A DNA stretch of 64,000 bases. Origin: Puffinus mauretanicus (lineage: Eukaryota > Chordata > Aves > Procellariiformes > Procellariidae). This document shows positions 13,791-26,450 of this stretch, piece by piece (position 1 is the stretch's first letter; every line of letters begins with the position of its first letter). The stretch is from assembly GCA_023333565.1 (NCBI GenBank), contig JAJKFH010004053.1, positions 4,092,001 to 4,156,000 on the forward strand, in the 5' to 3' direction. The translations under genes were made by a program, and so were the position numbers. Below the pieces are notes generated by a model. That model made no database searches. It saw only the letters and a list, made by a program, of their open reading frames with translations, and had not been told where the DNA came from.

Positions 13791-16700
13791 AATACCCACG
13801 ACATTTGTTATGGCTGCATTCTACAAGGCAGGGTTCTCAATCTGCCTCGAGTGTAATCATTGAAGGATCACGAGCAGCAGTGGATGAAGAAGAGGTGGTT
13901 GCACGTCCCTTCCAGCCCCACTCCAAGAGGTAGCTGGGGAGGGGACAATAATCTAAAGCTGGCAGTGAGACCACACAATGGCAGTAAGCACCACACAGGA
14001 GGTCGATGGGGACTATACCTTGAGCGTCTCCTCTGGCCTACTTGGGGATGTTCTCTACTTTAGGGAGATTCAGGGATGCAGGAGATGGCTTTTTTCTTCC
14101 TAGAGATTACCATAAATAACACCCTGACTGTTCTCCATTTGCCTATAGCACAGGCACCTTGCAGAGAGAATGAGGAAGGAGACGGACTTGATCCAGGTAG
14201 GATACCACAAGACTGCAGATCCACTCCATTCCTGCACAGCAATCAAATTGCTGGTGTCGATACAGCCAGAGACATACCTCCTGACACGAACTATTCATTC
14301 ATCCGACTTAAGTATTTGCACACTGCCTATCACAGCAGTGTACAACATGGGCAACACTGTAAAGCTCCAAGCTAAGAGAAAAAGTGAGCTCCCACTCCAG
14401 GGGAAAATCAAAGATATGTATCAGCTCTACCCCCACAGCCTTGTATATATACATACAAGCAAACATATGACTAAATAGATGCACCCAAAAGAGACTAACA
14501 GAGGAGAAGGAAAAGTCACAGAGTTATTCTTCAAAACTCAAGAAGATGCTATTGCAACTGTCCACATTCAGGTCACACCTTGGCCTCCCTCATAGTCACT
14601 TGCAGCCAGAGAGAGCTGACGCCTACTCCAAACAGTGGAAGTTAACCATTCAGGAGATGAATCTTTCATGCACTTTACCTAAATAAAGCTCCTAGGCTGG
14701 ATATCCGTCAGTTCAAATGCAGCACTCTAAAATACATCCACATCTTTTTCTAGCAGGCTGGATTCTTCCCTTACACACCTTGCAGCAGCTGTGCTGACCT
14801 ACAAGGAACTATTTCTCATTTACATCAGTGTGAATGACTGTAGAATTAACTGCACTAAGCTTATCTTAGACTAATCCTAATTTATCACATAAAAATACAC
14901 AATATTCACTACCGAGCATGCAAACAGGAACTAATGAAGGATGGCAGATGTGGTATATCTACAGAGCATTCTTTTCTTTAAGCTGTTCTCCTGAACGAAA
15001 CTGAAGTGCTCTATTTGAGAAGTGACACAAGTTAAAGTTGTGTCTCCCTTGTAGAGTCCTGCTTATTAGAAACTTGAGAAGAGGCCAACAGCAGAGAAAC
15101 AGGCATTTAAGAACCCTCCGAAAACAGGCCTTATCAAAAACAATACACCATTCTACTGCGATCATCCCAAACCTCTGCAAAAATGCAGGCTGTAGCCTTT
15201 TGGACTATTACAGCAGAACACTGTTGTATTTTTGAAAAATTATGTAAGAGTGTCTCAGTGCCAAAGAGAAACAAAATGTGGGTTGGAAAAGCACATGAAG
15301 TAAGCATGTGGAAGAAAAAAAACAAAACAAAACAAAAGGACATTGCTAAAATGTCCACCTTTGACTGTTTATCTAAAAGAGGAACACATTTAAAAATGAA
15401 AACAAGTTTTCAGGGAAGCTAACCATATAATTTGTTCCAGGGGAAGAATCTAAAGTCTAGGGACATAGTTCAGAAGGTAATTTTCCTTCAAGTACATTTC
15501 AGCATTTTCCAAAGTGTTTTAAGTGCACATTTAGTTTTAAAAAAAAAACCACCTACATTGATGTTCTGAATGTCCTTTAAAAAAAACAAATCACAACACG
15601 CTAAGTGCAGTAATATCTCTTTCTTCACTTTAAAGGTCACAGTTGTCCTCCTAGGCATTCAGATGCCTTAGGAAAAGGAATGAGCTTGCAAGACAAAAGA
15701 AAGCAAGTAAAAGGACAAACTAAAGTTAATGATTTCCAAATATATTTTGGTGCTGAATCTTTAAAACCAGGAGGTGGAAAGGAAAATTTTAATTAGCTAT
15801 AACCAGCATATTTTGAACAAAGGTCCCCAAGATTTGACATACAGTCTCTAATTCTACCAAATGATACAGACTGGGTGGTTGAACCCCAACGTTTTTAGAA
15901 ACAGGAATAGTTCTTACTTACTTGCTTAAAGGAACTGTGACCAGGCAGTATAGCAAAAGCTATTTTTAAAAAACATTCATGCCGTGAACATTTCTACAAA
16001 ATTCTGACACAGCTTTCAGTGATTAGGGAAAAAATCCAAGCATAGCATCATTTAACAAAACATTTCCATGTGAGCCAAAATCGTTCCTGAGAAATCATTT
16101 CAAACCTTTCCTTGCACAAAAAAAAAAAAGGAAAAAAGATTGTTTCTTAAAATAAATCACTCTAAATTTAATGTGTCACTCCATTGTACTGTGGAAACAA
16201 GATCCATTTAAAGGAACACTTTATTAACACCTATTTGCTTTGATCTCAACTATTTCTATAGTTCCAATCACTGAATTATGTACAAGTAATTTTGTAAATA
16301 AACAAAAAACTTGGCATTTCAGAGTGCATTTGCTATCTCAATCAAAAACACTTCTAGCTCTTTACAATGTGTTTCAGCACTGAAGGAAATAAGCGTATCC
16401 TTGTGATGGATACTTATCTGAGGTCTGTGCATACGAGGAGAGTGGGCTGATCTCCTCCACTGCTGGAGGACACAACTTGCAGAAATTCATCAGCCCGGCC
16501 CAACTTATCCTAGACAGCTTCTGCGGTAATGCAGATAGCCTGCTTGAGCTAGGACTGCAGATCCCACCAGGAAGGAGAAGAAAGAAGATTAGAGCAGCAT
16601 CACTTCAAGCGCAGGGAGAATGCTGCAGGGCTGCCAGAACAAAGATTGGGCCTGAATAGATAGATAACGAAACAGAACAGATGGGACTTCTTTACATAGC

Positions 16701-17566
16701 TACTCTAACACAGGGAGTGAACAAGAACCAGGAGAGAAAACAGAGGGCAACCCAGCCCTGTGGCTGGATTGTGCCACAGAGAAGGGTCTTAAAACAGCAG
16801 CCCTTTTACAAGTTTGTACCATAAGTGGGGTTGGACCCACCTAGAAAGCAGAAAAATACAGACTCATTTGTCACCTTACAACCTGGTCCCTAAAGAGGGA
16901 AACAAAGCTTGCGAGATCCCTGCTCCAGTTTCTGAATAAGAGCAACATATTTCGAGGAGATTCAGTGATAGGAAAGACCTGCTCGCTGTAAACACTGAAA
17001 CAGACACAGAAGAGGCTGAACTCATTGTACCTAATGACCACGGACATGCAAAAGCTCTAGGGTGTGTGCATCAGAGAAATCAGGGCCATCAAAGATAACT
17101 CATCAGAAGTTGGTAAGGCATGAACTATGGTGAAGCTTTAAGAACGGATCATGAGCAATCACTTGGGGGAAAAAAAGTCTGTTTCCTCTAGTGGTGAAAT
17201 GCCTATCTGAAAGGCTGAGCTTGGGATACTGGTACACCACAGCCTGGCAAAGCAGAGGGATGTGGGGCTCCAGAGTATTAACCCACAAGAAGTGGGACAG
17301 TCAGAAGTTTCAAACTTCTTCTTGGTTAGAAGAGATTCCCAGATTCAGTTCCCCACAAAAAAGGGTGAAAACTTCAGGCATTCCCATCATTCCAGGAACC
17401 AAAGACAGGCCCCGGGTGCCATATAACATCCCCCACGCTGCTTACATCATCATTCACATTTAACAAGCTGCTCTGAAGGACAACACAGTGCCCAGCTTCA
17501 GAAAGGGAGAAGAAGGGAGTCAATTCCACAGGTCCAGAGTTTGCTCCTTATCAGGCTGAATTACTG

Positions 17567-17580
17567 GCAACAACAACAAC
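17567..17580. repeat. (CAA)n short microsatellite
   Basis: Four or so CAA units inside the large intron. No function is implied. Confidence 0.6.
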
Positions 17581-17941
17581 GATGGCATCGTTGAAGTGCT
17601 GGGTAACAGACTAAGATTCATAAAGCAGAAATATCCTAATGTGTGGAAGAACTCGTTGCACAGTAGGGATAAATCCAGCACGAAAAATCACCCTAGGAAA
17701 GAATGTACTCTCATGCATCTGCATTTGTAAATTTGCTTTAGTGATTCATGAGTGGAGGGAGGCACTATTACCACTAGCTTTAAAGAGTCCCCAAGGAACT
17801 TTGATAGACAGACAACTACACAACTCATGATGTGAATGATCCCCTCCTTTCTCCTAATCACATTATGGTCAGAGAAGAAAAAATGTTTAGAAAAGAAAGC
17901 AAAATTTGTTTCATGAAAGTTGTTTTAAAAATTAGAAAAAA

Positions 17942-17976
17942 ATTTAGAAATTAATTTAGAATTAGAAATTAATTTA
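17942..17976. repeat. AT-rich short tandem repeat
   Basis: Two near-identical copies of a unit reading ttagaaattaattta sit side by side in an AT-rich stretch. Confidence 0.6.
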
Positions 17977-20892
17977 GTTTTATAGATAACAAAATAAAAA
18001 ATAAAGACTGTTTGGAGAATTCTTTGCTGAAGGACCTTATGAACAGGCAAGATCACTGCTGAGCCAGCTTCCCTATTAGATCTATTTCTTGACCTCATAA
18101 CATCAGAAAATTCTGGTAAGTCTGACATGTGGCTTGAAGACGGGAGATTGCATCCTAAGGGTTCCCAGTCCTTGACAAAGCAGAAACTTGGATCCTGGGA
18201 GATACAGAAATGCAGGATTCTGCATTCTTTGCTGCCTTGCCTTCTCCACTGACCAGCTGTGGTTATCCCATAGCCTCTGCGGTGTCAATTCTCGACCAGT
18301 TCAAGCCAGCCAGCACTGGCTAGATAAATATGTCATTCTTGACCAAGCTATCGTTGATCCCTTCTATCCCTGACTTTACAATTACTTTAGAGAAAGATTT
18401 TCAAGCTGCAAAAGATGGCTGTAGATTTTGAGTATCTAGCATTTCTGAGGTGTTCAGGAACATGTTGTTTATATAGCCAAGAACACGGATGAGGACATTT
18501 TCAAAATTTAGATTCTGATTTAATCTTCCTATCTGGAATGGAAAGATATGGGGGATTTAGTCCAGACATGACCGTGATTTGTTAATATTACAACTATATT
18601 TGTACATACCATATAAAAAGTATGTTTCCTCTGATTCACTGTTAAACTGCTAGAAAGTTAAATGTCATAGTTCTTGCTGTAAGTGAACACAGAATACTTT
18701 ACAAAAGTTTTCCTTAGTTTGTGTACACAGAGCCAATCCTTGTAACCTCACTTCCCCAAACTGCCAAAAACTCCGTCCTTACAAAAACGCGTATTTTTTC
18801 CAAAGACAGTGTTTTGAATCAGCTCATCAAGTCCACTCACTGTTCAAAATAAATCATTCTATTTATCATCAGGTCATCTTCTCAAAACATCAGGAAAAAG
18901 CTTCTGATGTACGTAACCTTTGTTTTCATTCTACTGGTGGAATTAAAGCAATGTCAAGCTTTTTATAGACATAATATTTGTTTTGTCCCTCTTCTGCATG
19001 TTTTAACCAGCTGCTGAGATAATCATCAAAAATCACCAGAGAAATGGATCACTGTTAGTGCCACTGAAAACAGCTACATCAAGATAATCCAGTACTACCA
19101 AAAAGGCAAAAATTACAGCAGGCAAACATCAGTAAGAACACATACTCTTTTGTTTCTTGAGGGAGGGCACTGAAACAATTTTCCAGATTTCATAGTTACA
19201 TCTCTTTTGTATATATGTCTACTTGAGAATAAGCATATGTACATATGTGCACACAAAATGTTATGTCAGGTATGGAGATCTAGCAAAAATGAAACAAAAA
19301 TCTTCAGAACAGGAAAAAACGAACAGTTAATCTTTAAATGCCATCTGCTGTATTCATTAGTTCACATGAATTTTCTAAGCTATTAATACCATTCCTCCTT
19401 GTTTACATACCTTTTTCATCTCAGCTGGACTACAAGCTATTTCTATCTAGCTCTCCTCTGCTTTGCTACATCCAAAGTTAAGGCAACCAAACATTGCCAG
19501 GTGGGTAACTTGTCTGCACCTTAGCAAGAATACTTCGATTCAGAGTGACCCAGCAGCTACAGAAACACATGAGCAAGGCATTGACTGGGACAGCCAAATA
19601 CATGGAAGAACACCGAGGGACCTGGATCTTCGCTGTCTAAACCCTGACTAAAGCGGTCCAGCGTGTACTGACAAACCTTTCTGAAATAACCCAGACTTGA
19701 GAGGAGATCTTCGTAGAGCAGGTGCTGACTGTGAAGTTTCACAAACTGCAGAAAGACAGCAATGAGCGACGAGAGGCACCAACGACCACCAGTAAGCTCA
19801 CCGATTGTGGAAGGCTGGTACAGTCACTGGAAACCTGCCATGAGTCAGCAGCAAAAATCCCTGCTAAAGATGATAAACATGGTACACATCCTCCCTCACA
19901 AGAAAGATAGCATAGGACTAGAACTAAAGTCAGGTACAACCAGATTGCTTGTAAAAAGGGCAGGGAAAAATTAAATACAAAGAAAACGTGGAGAAAAAAA
20001 AAGAATACACTATTTTTCTCCCATGGTCATCAATCAAAATAAAGCACCGTTAACAGCTGCAGATACTGTGCACAGGAGATCTCCTCCATCCTGCACAGTA
20101 TCTGAATGAATCCTGCACGCAGAACCAGACCAAAATGAAAGTAGCATTAACTGTTTAATTTCAGGTCAGCTTTGGGGATGATCTACCACAGAAATAAAAA
20201 CTTCCCTGGAAGCTTTCGTGCATATTGCCTATTGCAATGAGAAGGCTTTCCGTGCAATCTGGCTCGCTTCTAGACGCTTGAAGGCTCCTTGTAAACCATC
20301 TTTAAAGTGCCAAAGCCAACCTCTGGTTAAAAGAGATACAGCAAATGCGGACAAAATTCCTCCAACCAACTCCCCTGTAAAGCCACCTTCCCCTAGATAC
20401 TGATTCAGTTGTATTAATCAACACATTGAAACAAACTGTGAGAGTTTTCAACTTTGTTCTGAGGGTCTGTTGTTATCAATCAAAAGGCAAGACAAAATAT
20501 GCTGCTTAACCTAATGACTTCATATGATAATACAGCCCCCTGAAGGAGCTGTACTAATAAATCCACAAACAAGGAAGGATTTTAAGCAGAGACACAGCTT
20601 TTTCCAAGGAAAAGTAATGAAGCTGTAGCCTTGAACCACCAAAATAATGGCTCTTCCCAAAGGAAACAGCAATGCCGTGAACCCGCCTGAAAAGCTGAGC
20701 TGCCCAAACAAGGGAAAGAAACAATCCAAAGTGAAATACATTGGAGAAAAGGGGAAAGCAAAACAGGTTTCGCTCTCAATTCTGCTCATTAGTTTAAAGC
20801 TAACTTGAGCGTGTCTACTGCATTACCCTCACAGCCTGACCAAAGCGCAGACATGCCCTAAGGGTTTTCGTTCCCTGAGACTTGAAATCTAT

Positions 20893-20951
20893 GTCAGTCT
20901 ATGAAATGGATCACTATCAGTGATCTGTCACTGATAGTCAGTCTATGAAAT
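20893..20951. repeat. Hairpin between 15-bp direct repeats
   Basis: A perfect 11-bp inverted repeat (arms 20913-20923 and 20928-20938, sequence actatcagtga, 4-base loop) is flanked by two copies of gtcagtctatgaaat at 20893-20907 and 20937-20951. The second direct repeat begins inside the end of the hairpin arm. The arrangement resembles a tiny inverted-repeat insertion with a target duplication, or a replication-slippage product. Confidence 0.75.
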
Positions 20952-21117
20952 CAGTAGACAGTGCAATGAGTTCGTGCATTACAGCATACTTAGGTGCACA
21001 TTGCTCATAGGTGGACTCTGCTCAGCTCTCCTGAAGGAAGAAAACCCTTTAACCCTCCCTTGATCAAGAGGAGCATGGGCCTGGCCAGTGTTATTACTAA
21101 CACGGTAAGTGATGCTT

Positions 21118-21151
21118 GCACCATGGCAACGGTGGCACCATGGCAACGGTG
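21118..21151. repeat. 17-bp perfect tandem duplication with X-box-like core
   Basis: Two exact head-to-tail copies of gcaccatggcaacggtg. Read on the minus strand each copy contains GTTGCCATGG, which matches the first ten positions of the RFX X-box consensus GTHNYYATRRNAAC; the 3' half-site departs from consensus. Whether any RFX protein binds is unknown. Confidence 0.8.
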
Positions 21152-22800
21152 ACAGAGTCAGCAACTTCATGATCCACACAGCTTTGATCCAGCCACACAG
21201 AAGTTTTACCAGCAGCTGTAAATTTCTTTGAGATCCTTTATTTCATATTTGCCTAAATGCCTGCACAGATCTCCAGCTTCCCTAAAGCACATTTTTCTCA
21301 AAGGAGGTTTGGTCACTCTCTTCTGCCCTTTCCTTATATTTTATTTCTCTTTATTTTTTTTGAGCATTATTAAAACAATAATTGTAAATTCCACAGGTTC
21401 TTCAAGAACACAATTAGTTCCATGTATTGTGACTCAAAAGCAGTCACTGTTTAAACATGCCTTACCAGTCAAATGCCTAATGATAATAAAACTTAGTTCT
21501 AGTGTAAATGAATCTATCTGCTTTTCATAGCAATTAACTTCTGACCCAGCTTAAAATCAGCTACATGTTGCATTTAAAACATAAAACATACTAAAAAAAG
21601 AGGGGGAGCATAGATCAAATGACAAACACAATCAACAACCTGCCCTCTAAAACGTTTTCAGAACAGAAGCAGTATAAATGCTCACCTCTAGCAAAATCAT
21701 CAGATATTTTTAAGGTTGGTTTTTTTTACTTTACTAATACCCAAAAAAAAAATCTCTGTATCACAGAGGAGTATTTCTATATATCAGCTTTTCAATTGCT
21801 ATAAGAAAGCAGATTTCTTAATTATCCCTAGTATGCATTTAGAGGGCAGATAATCCTCTACATTTCTATGCCTAGATACTCATATGCGGTTCCAGTACTT
21901 CGGGAATTAGGTATCCATCCTCTACTTTCTATCGCATTTATGAAGATTTTTCTCAGTGCTGTTTTTCGTACATTCTTTTAGTTTCCGGGATGTGATGACC
22001 AACACAACCAAGACCCTGATCCTACAAGTGCAAGATTGAAGCAATAGGTGGTTGTATCAGCTTCCTTAAAGTCATTCAGCATCCTGTCTTACCAGATTAA
22101 TGCATTGTCAAGGATTAACGTATAATCCTTTCAGATTAATATGCTACAGTAACTATTTTTTAACCCTGAGCATCACGTGAATGCCAAAAGAACTGCTGAA
22201 TTGTTTTCTAACTTCATCATTCTTTTATTCCTCGTAAGACAAAGGTGGCCAAGCTATTGTTCTTGCACCGTATGCATCTCATTAGCAGTTTGGCTGCGGG
22301 AGAAAATGAGCCATTAGGGGATACTGAAGCTGTGGTTACTAGGTCATTCTGGAACCCAGCTGTGTTTCCAGCCCCATCCTACAATGCAGAAAGGGCCCAA
22401 AAGAGCCCATCTGTCTCTTGCCTCTGTATCACTTCTAGAGAACCCTCTGCCTTCACCTCTTCAAGGTATGTGGCACCTGTCTTACAGCTTTCAGCCATAC
22501 GAAGATTTTAGTGTATATCTGATTCGTGATGATACCTTGATTTCCTTGGTTCTGCACTGTCTCTTTCTTTTTTTAAACATTACAAGAGCCACCACAGAGA
22601 AAGATACAGCAATTATTTTATGTTGCAGAGATGCCTTACAATAGTTAAGTACAGAAAGTAAAGAAGGATGTGTGGGTTACTGAATGTAATTAATAGAATT
22701 TCTGTTAGAAAACTCTTTTATGAGAAATAGGATATCATGGTTATATTTACAATGATCAGACATGAACAGGACAAGACTTCTTCGTTTCAGAAAGGCCTCC

Positions 22801-22870
22801 ATCTATCAATGTATAAACATATATCTATCTACACATTCATGTATAAACACATACTATATATAGCACAGAA
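22801..22870. repeat. TA/CA-rich low-complexity stretch
   Basis: Irregular alternation of tata, cata and cta units, including repeated tataaacatat-like words. It is typical intronic low complexity. Confidence 0.5.
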
Positions 22871-25800
22871 ATACATAAACATACATCACTGATGAGATAG
22901 GACTGACCTATTAGAAGCACATCATAACTCGTTTTGCTTTCCTATAAAAATGAAAGATATCCTGAGACTTTAAAAAAAAAAAAAACAAACCACCAAAACT
23001 CCTTGCCCCTTGTAAAATACTAGATTTGGTTGAAAACTATGGTAGCTATTTCTTTTTGGACAGCAAGTAGCCACTCCACCCTACCTTCACTCAAACACAA
23101 ACATCAGAGTTTCTGTCATAATAAAGAGAAAGCCAAAACAAGAAGCATTTGCCCTCTGCTACTGGAGATAATCGCGAAAACATACATTCCCCCTTCCTAT
23201 GAATAATGAGATAGCTGGTGAAGTGCCACCAATCTTTACCCTATAAAGTGTAAAGTGATTATAGTACAGAACTCAGTTTTAACAGTGCCTCTGTTCATAT
23301 TTAAATATTTCTCTTAAATGTGACCACTGAAAACGTATTGCAGATACGGTTATTATTCTCAGTGTTCTGGTTCTGTATAAAGGAGACAAAGGGAAAACCC
23401 TGTACAATTCATGTACGTTCTCCCTGAAGCACGCTTTGCTGATATGGAAACACTATCAATCATGATTCAAACAGGTGTGCGTATATGCACCAGACTAACA
23501 GCATCTGTTCAGGTCAGTTCTGCAAATGAGAAGCACAATCCATGCAGCTGAAGCTTTGTCAAGCAAGGACAACAAAAGTCATTTAACAAGGGATACGAGA
23601 AGGCTTCTTTAGGCCAAATAATTTGGATTTTCTTTGACTTTGCCAAGAAGTGCTTTGTCCAATCTTGCTGTTGATGCGCGTATATTCGACCAAAAGCTGA
23701 AATATATTTGCATTTCCAGGCTATACCAAGCTTAAGACCCAATGCCTCTGTTTCCCGTAAATGTTTCATGCATTATAATGCTTAACTGTACTTTTTCTCT
23801 GTCGTTTCAGCCTGTCAAGGAGTCTGTTTTCCTTACATGCTGCCCCATTACTGCAAAGGCCTTAAACTGCTCCTGCCATTTAGTCTCTCCCCTGAAACCT
23901 CTGAGCTCAGAAGTTGACAGGGCAATGTGATTCATCATCTTGTTCTTATTTTATGAATCATTAAATATTTGTATAATGGAGTAATCATTGCAACAGCAAC
24001 AGTGATGAAGCATTCTACCTATTAGGATCATGGACACCAACTGGAGTGGACCAAGGGTTTGTTTAATCAAGTATTGGTTGATGGTAGAGAATTCAGGAGA
24101 TTTTACGATCCTCCCCTAATGCAGCAAGTCTGCAGTCAATGTGCACATCAGAGAAAAGGATGGATCTGCTCCTTGACCTTAGTTGATACAAAACTTATAT
24201 CCCATGGCATGCAGTTTATTAATCTTTCCTCTTCTGTCCTAGAAAGATTTCCATATAATGTCTGCTTCTGCTGAAATTACTAGTGACCCAGTCACTGAAA
24301 CCTTTTGAGCAGATGTGAAACTGTAAAAAATATACACCTCTCTTTACTTTTACTCAGTCAATTGTCTCAGTATTATCTTCTGTTTGATGCCCTGAATTTT
24401 ACTGGTCAGTAATATGGTATACTGCATTAAAGAATTACTTCTTCTATCTGATTTGAAAAGTATTGCTTTTCAGTTTTGGGGAGTAGGCAGCTGTTGTAAC
24501 GCTCTGCCGCTGTAAAATACCGCAATAAAATACACTTCATCATACGTTAAGCTCGGCAAGAGCTAGCCTTTCGGCATTCCAAGTTATTCTTCACCTCATC
24601 TAACCCTTATGAGATCATGAAATAGAGATTAAAGAGACAGAGAAGGCTGATAACCCAGATAAGACAACCACACTTTTCATTGTCACACCTAAGTGTCAAA
24701 TCTAACAGGCAAACTGACAGTTTGTTACATATATCTGGCACAAAAGGAGTTGGCTCCTTCAGAAGGACCAAGCTCAGCATCTGCCTCTGTCTGTCTTCAT
24801 CCCAAGTCCTAGATGCCAGCGGGTGGGCCAGTAGCCAGATCAGGCAAGAACTGTTACTATAACTGCCTTGCAGTATCAGGACCTCTGACTAAAGGTGGGA
24901 AAGGAGGCAATTCCAAACTCCTCACAGGTGGACCATGACCTCCCACAGCAGTGGCTCAGTGGTGGCTCAGCTGGCATCCAGGAGAAAACAAAAAAGCTGG
25001 TTCCAGCAAGCGGAGTGTAAAGTTCCTGGCAGTTGGGGTCCATGAAGACAAGGAAAATTGTCTTGAATTTCCTGGAGGCAGAATACATTGGCACTGTGGT
25101 GGAAGACAATGTTTTTAAGAATAGACCGCTTAGTGGCTGTGATAATTCTTCAGCATTTAGCTACTTTATGTGCACAATTTCATAATTCTTACCAAAGTCC
25201 AAATTAATCAGGCCGATACTTTTAACCCCTGTTAGTTTGTTCTCTCTCAAAGTGCAAGAGACCATAGTTCAAGGGACCACGACTTCTGAAAGAGAACTTC
25301 AACAGTGAGGTGACTAAGGCAAAAAATGGGGCCAAAGGCAGATATGTTACAGGCTACATCGATGTGTTTCCATGCATCACAAGAACTGAATGTCTTTTCA
25401 AAAGTCAGCTGGACACTCAGTCCAAAGCCACGTGCTTAGGTGTTGCCCTATACCAGATAATACCTTCACAAAGTAGACCAGAAGGTTGACAGCAGAAAAT
25501 ATCCCCTGAGCAACCTGGGAAGCCAACAGTGAACTTTTCTTCTCCGCATAGACATCAGGTAGGTGAACACCCACCCAGCTGTGCACTCTGAAGCCACCTC
25601 CACAATTGGCTCAAATGACCCAGGTGGGGACTGGCCCGTTGTGCCAAGACTGATCATATCTGGAGTATCTTGCTGTAGAGGGGGGTGCTGGGTAGGATGC
25701 TGCACATGTTCTCAGCGACTGCTCTTTTCCATGCTAGATTGCCCGAAGGTCTCAGGCTTAACACTGCAGATTGAGGCTGTTAGTTCAAGACCTGTGTGTT

Positions 25801-26433
25801 TTTTGAGTGCATCTTCAAACCTCTTCTTGCCCCCACTATCACTGCTGTAAGAGAACAGATTCTACGCATGTTGCTTTACTTATACGTGGAAAGCACAAAT
25901 GTTGCTGAAAGGGTTCAATGAGGACGCCTAGCTTAAGGGGAATATTTTAGTGAAAAGCAATATAATGCATTTTTCCATTGTTAAAATCTATAGAAACACC
26001 TGAAGTGCTTATGTTCCTTGTCAACATTATCAGATGTAAAACATTTTTCTGTCATGACTAACTCAGAACTCTGTGGAGGATATCACTAGTATCAAAAATA
26101 GCATAGGAAACTTCGGGATGCGTAATCATGTGTTTTTTTAAAATCTGTTAGCAAAAATAGCAAGTTTCCATCAACCTCTCTCCCGCATGACACTTACAGT
26201 TTTGGTATTTCTGTGCATGTATAAATTCCATTTCCTATTGTATTTCCCATCTCACGACTCCTTTGGGAAAACCTAATTCATAAACAAACAATTCCCAGAC
26301 CAGATAACTAAATCTCCCTGCTGACCCCTTTCTGTACAACCTAACAATAATAACAGAGACACAGTCTCTGCATTGCCATTCTCTGGTGTGTTTACGCTGT
26401 TTTAGTAATGATGTAATGGAAAGAAATCGACAT

Positions 26434-26450
26434 GCTATTATTATTATTAT
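26434..26450. repeat. (ATT)n microsatellite
   Basis: About five ATT units in the large intron. Confidence 0.6.

Noticed and set aside
24876..25109. Minus-strand 77-codon frame with fairly protein-like text
   Set aside because: I could not connect it to any family or to TMEM241 phase; probably chance.
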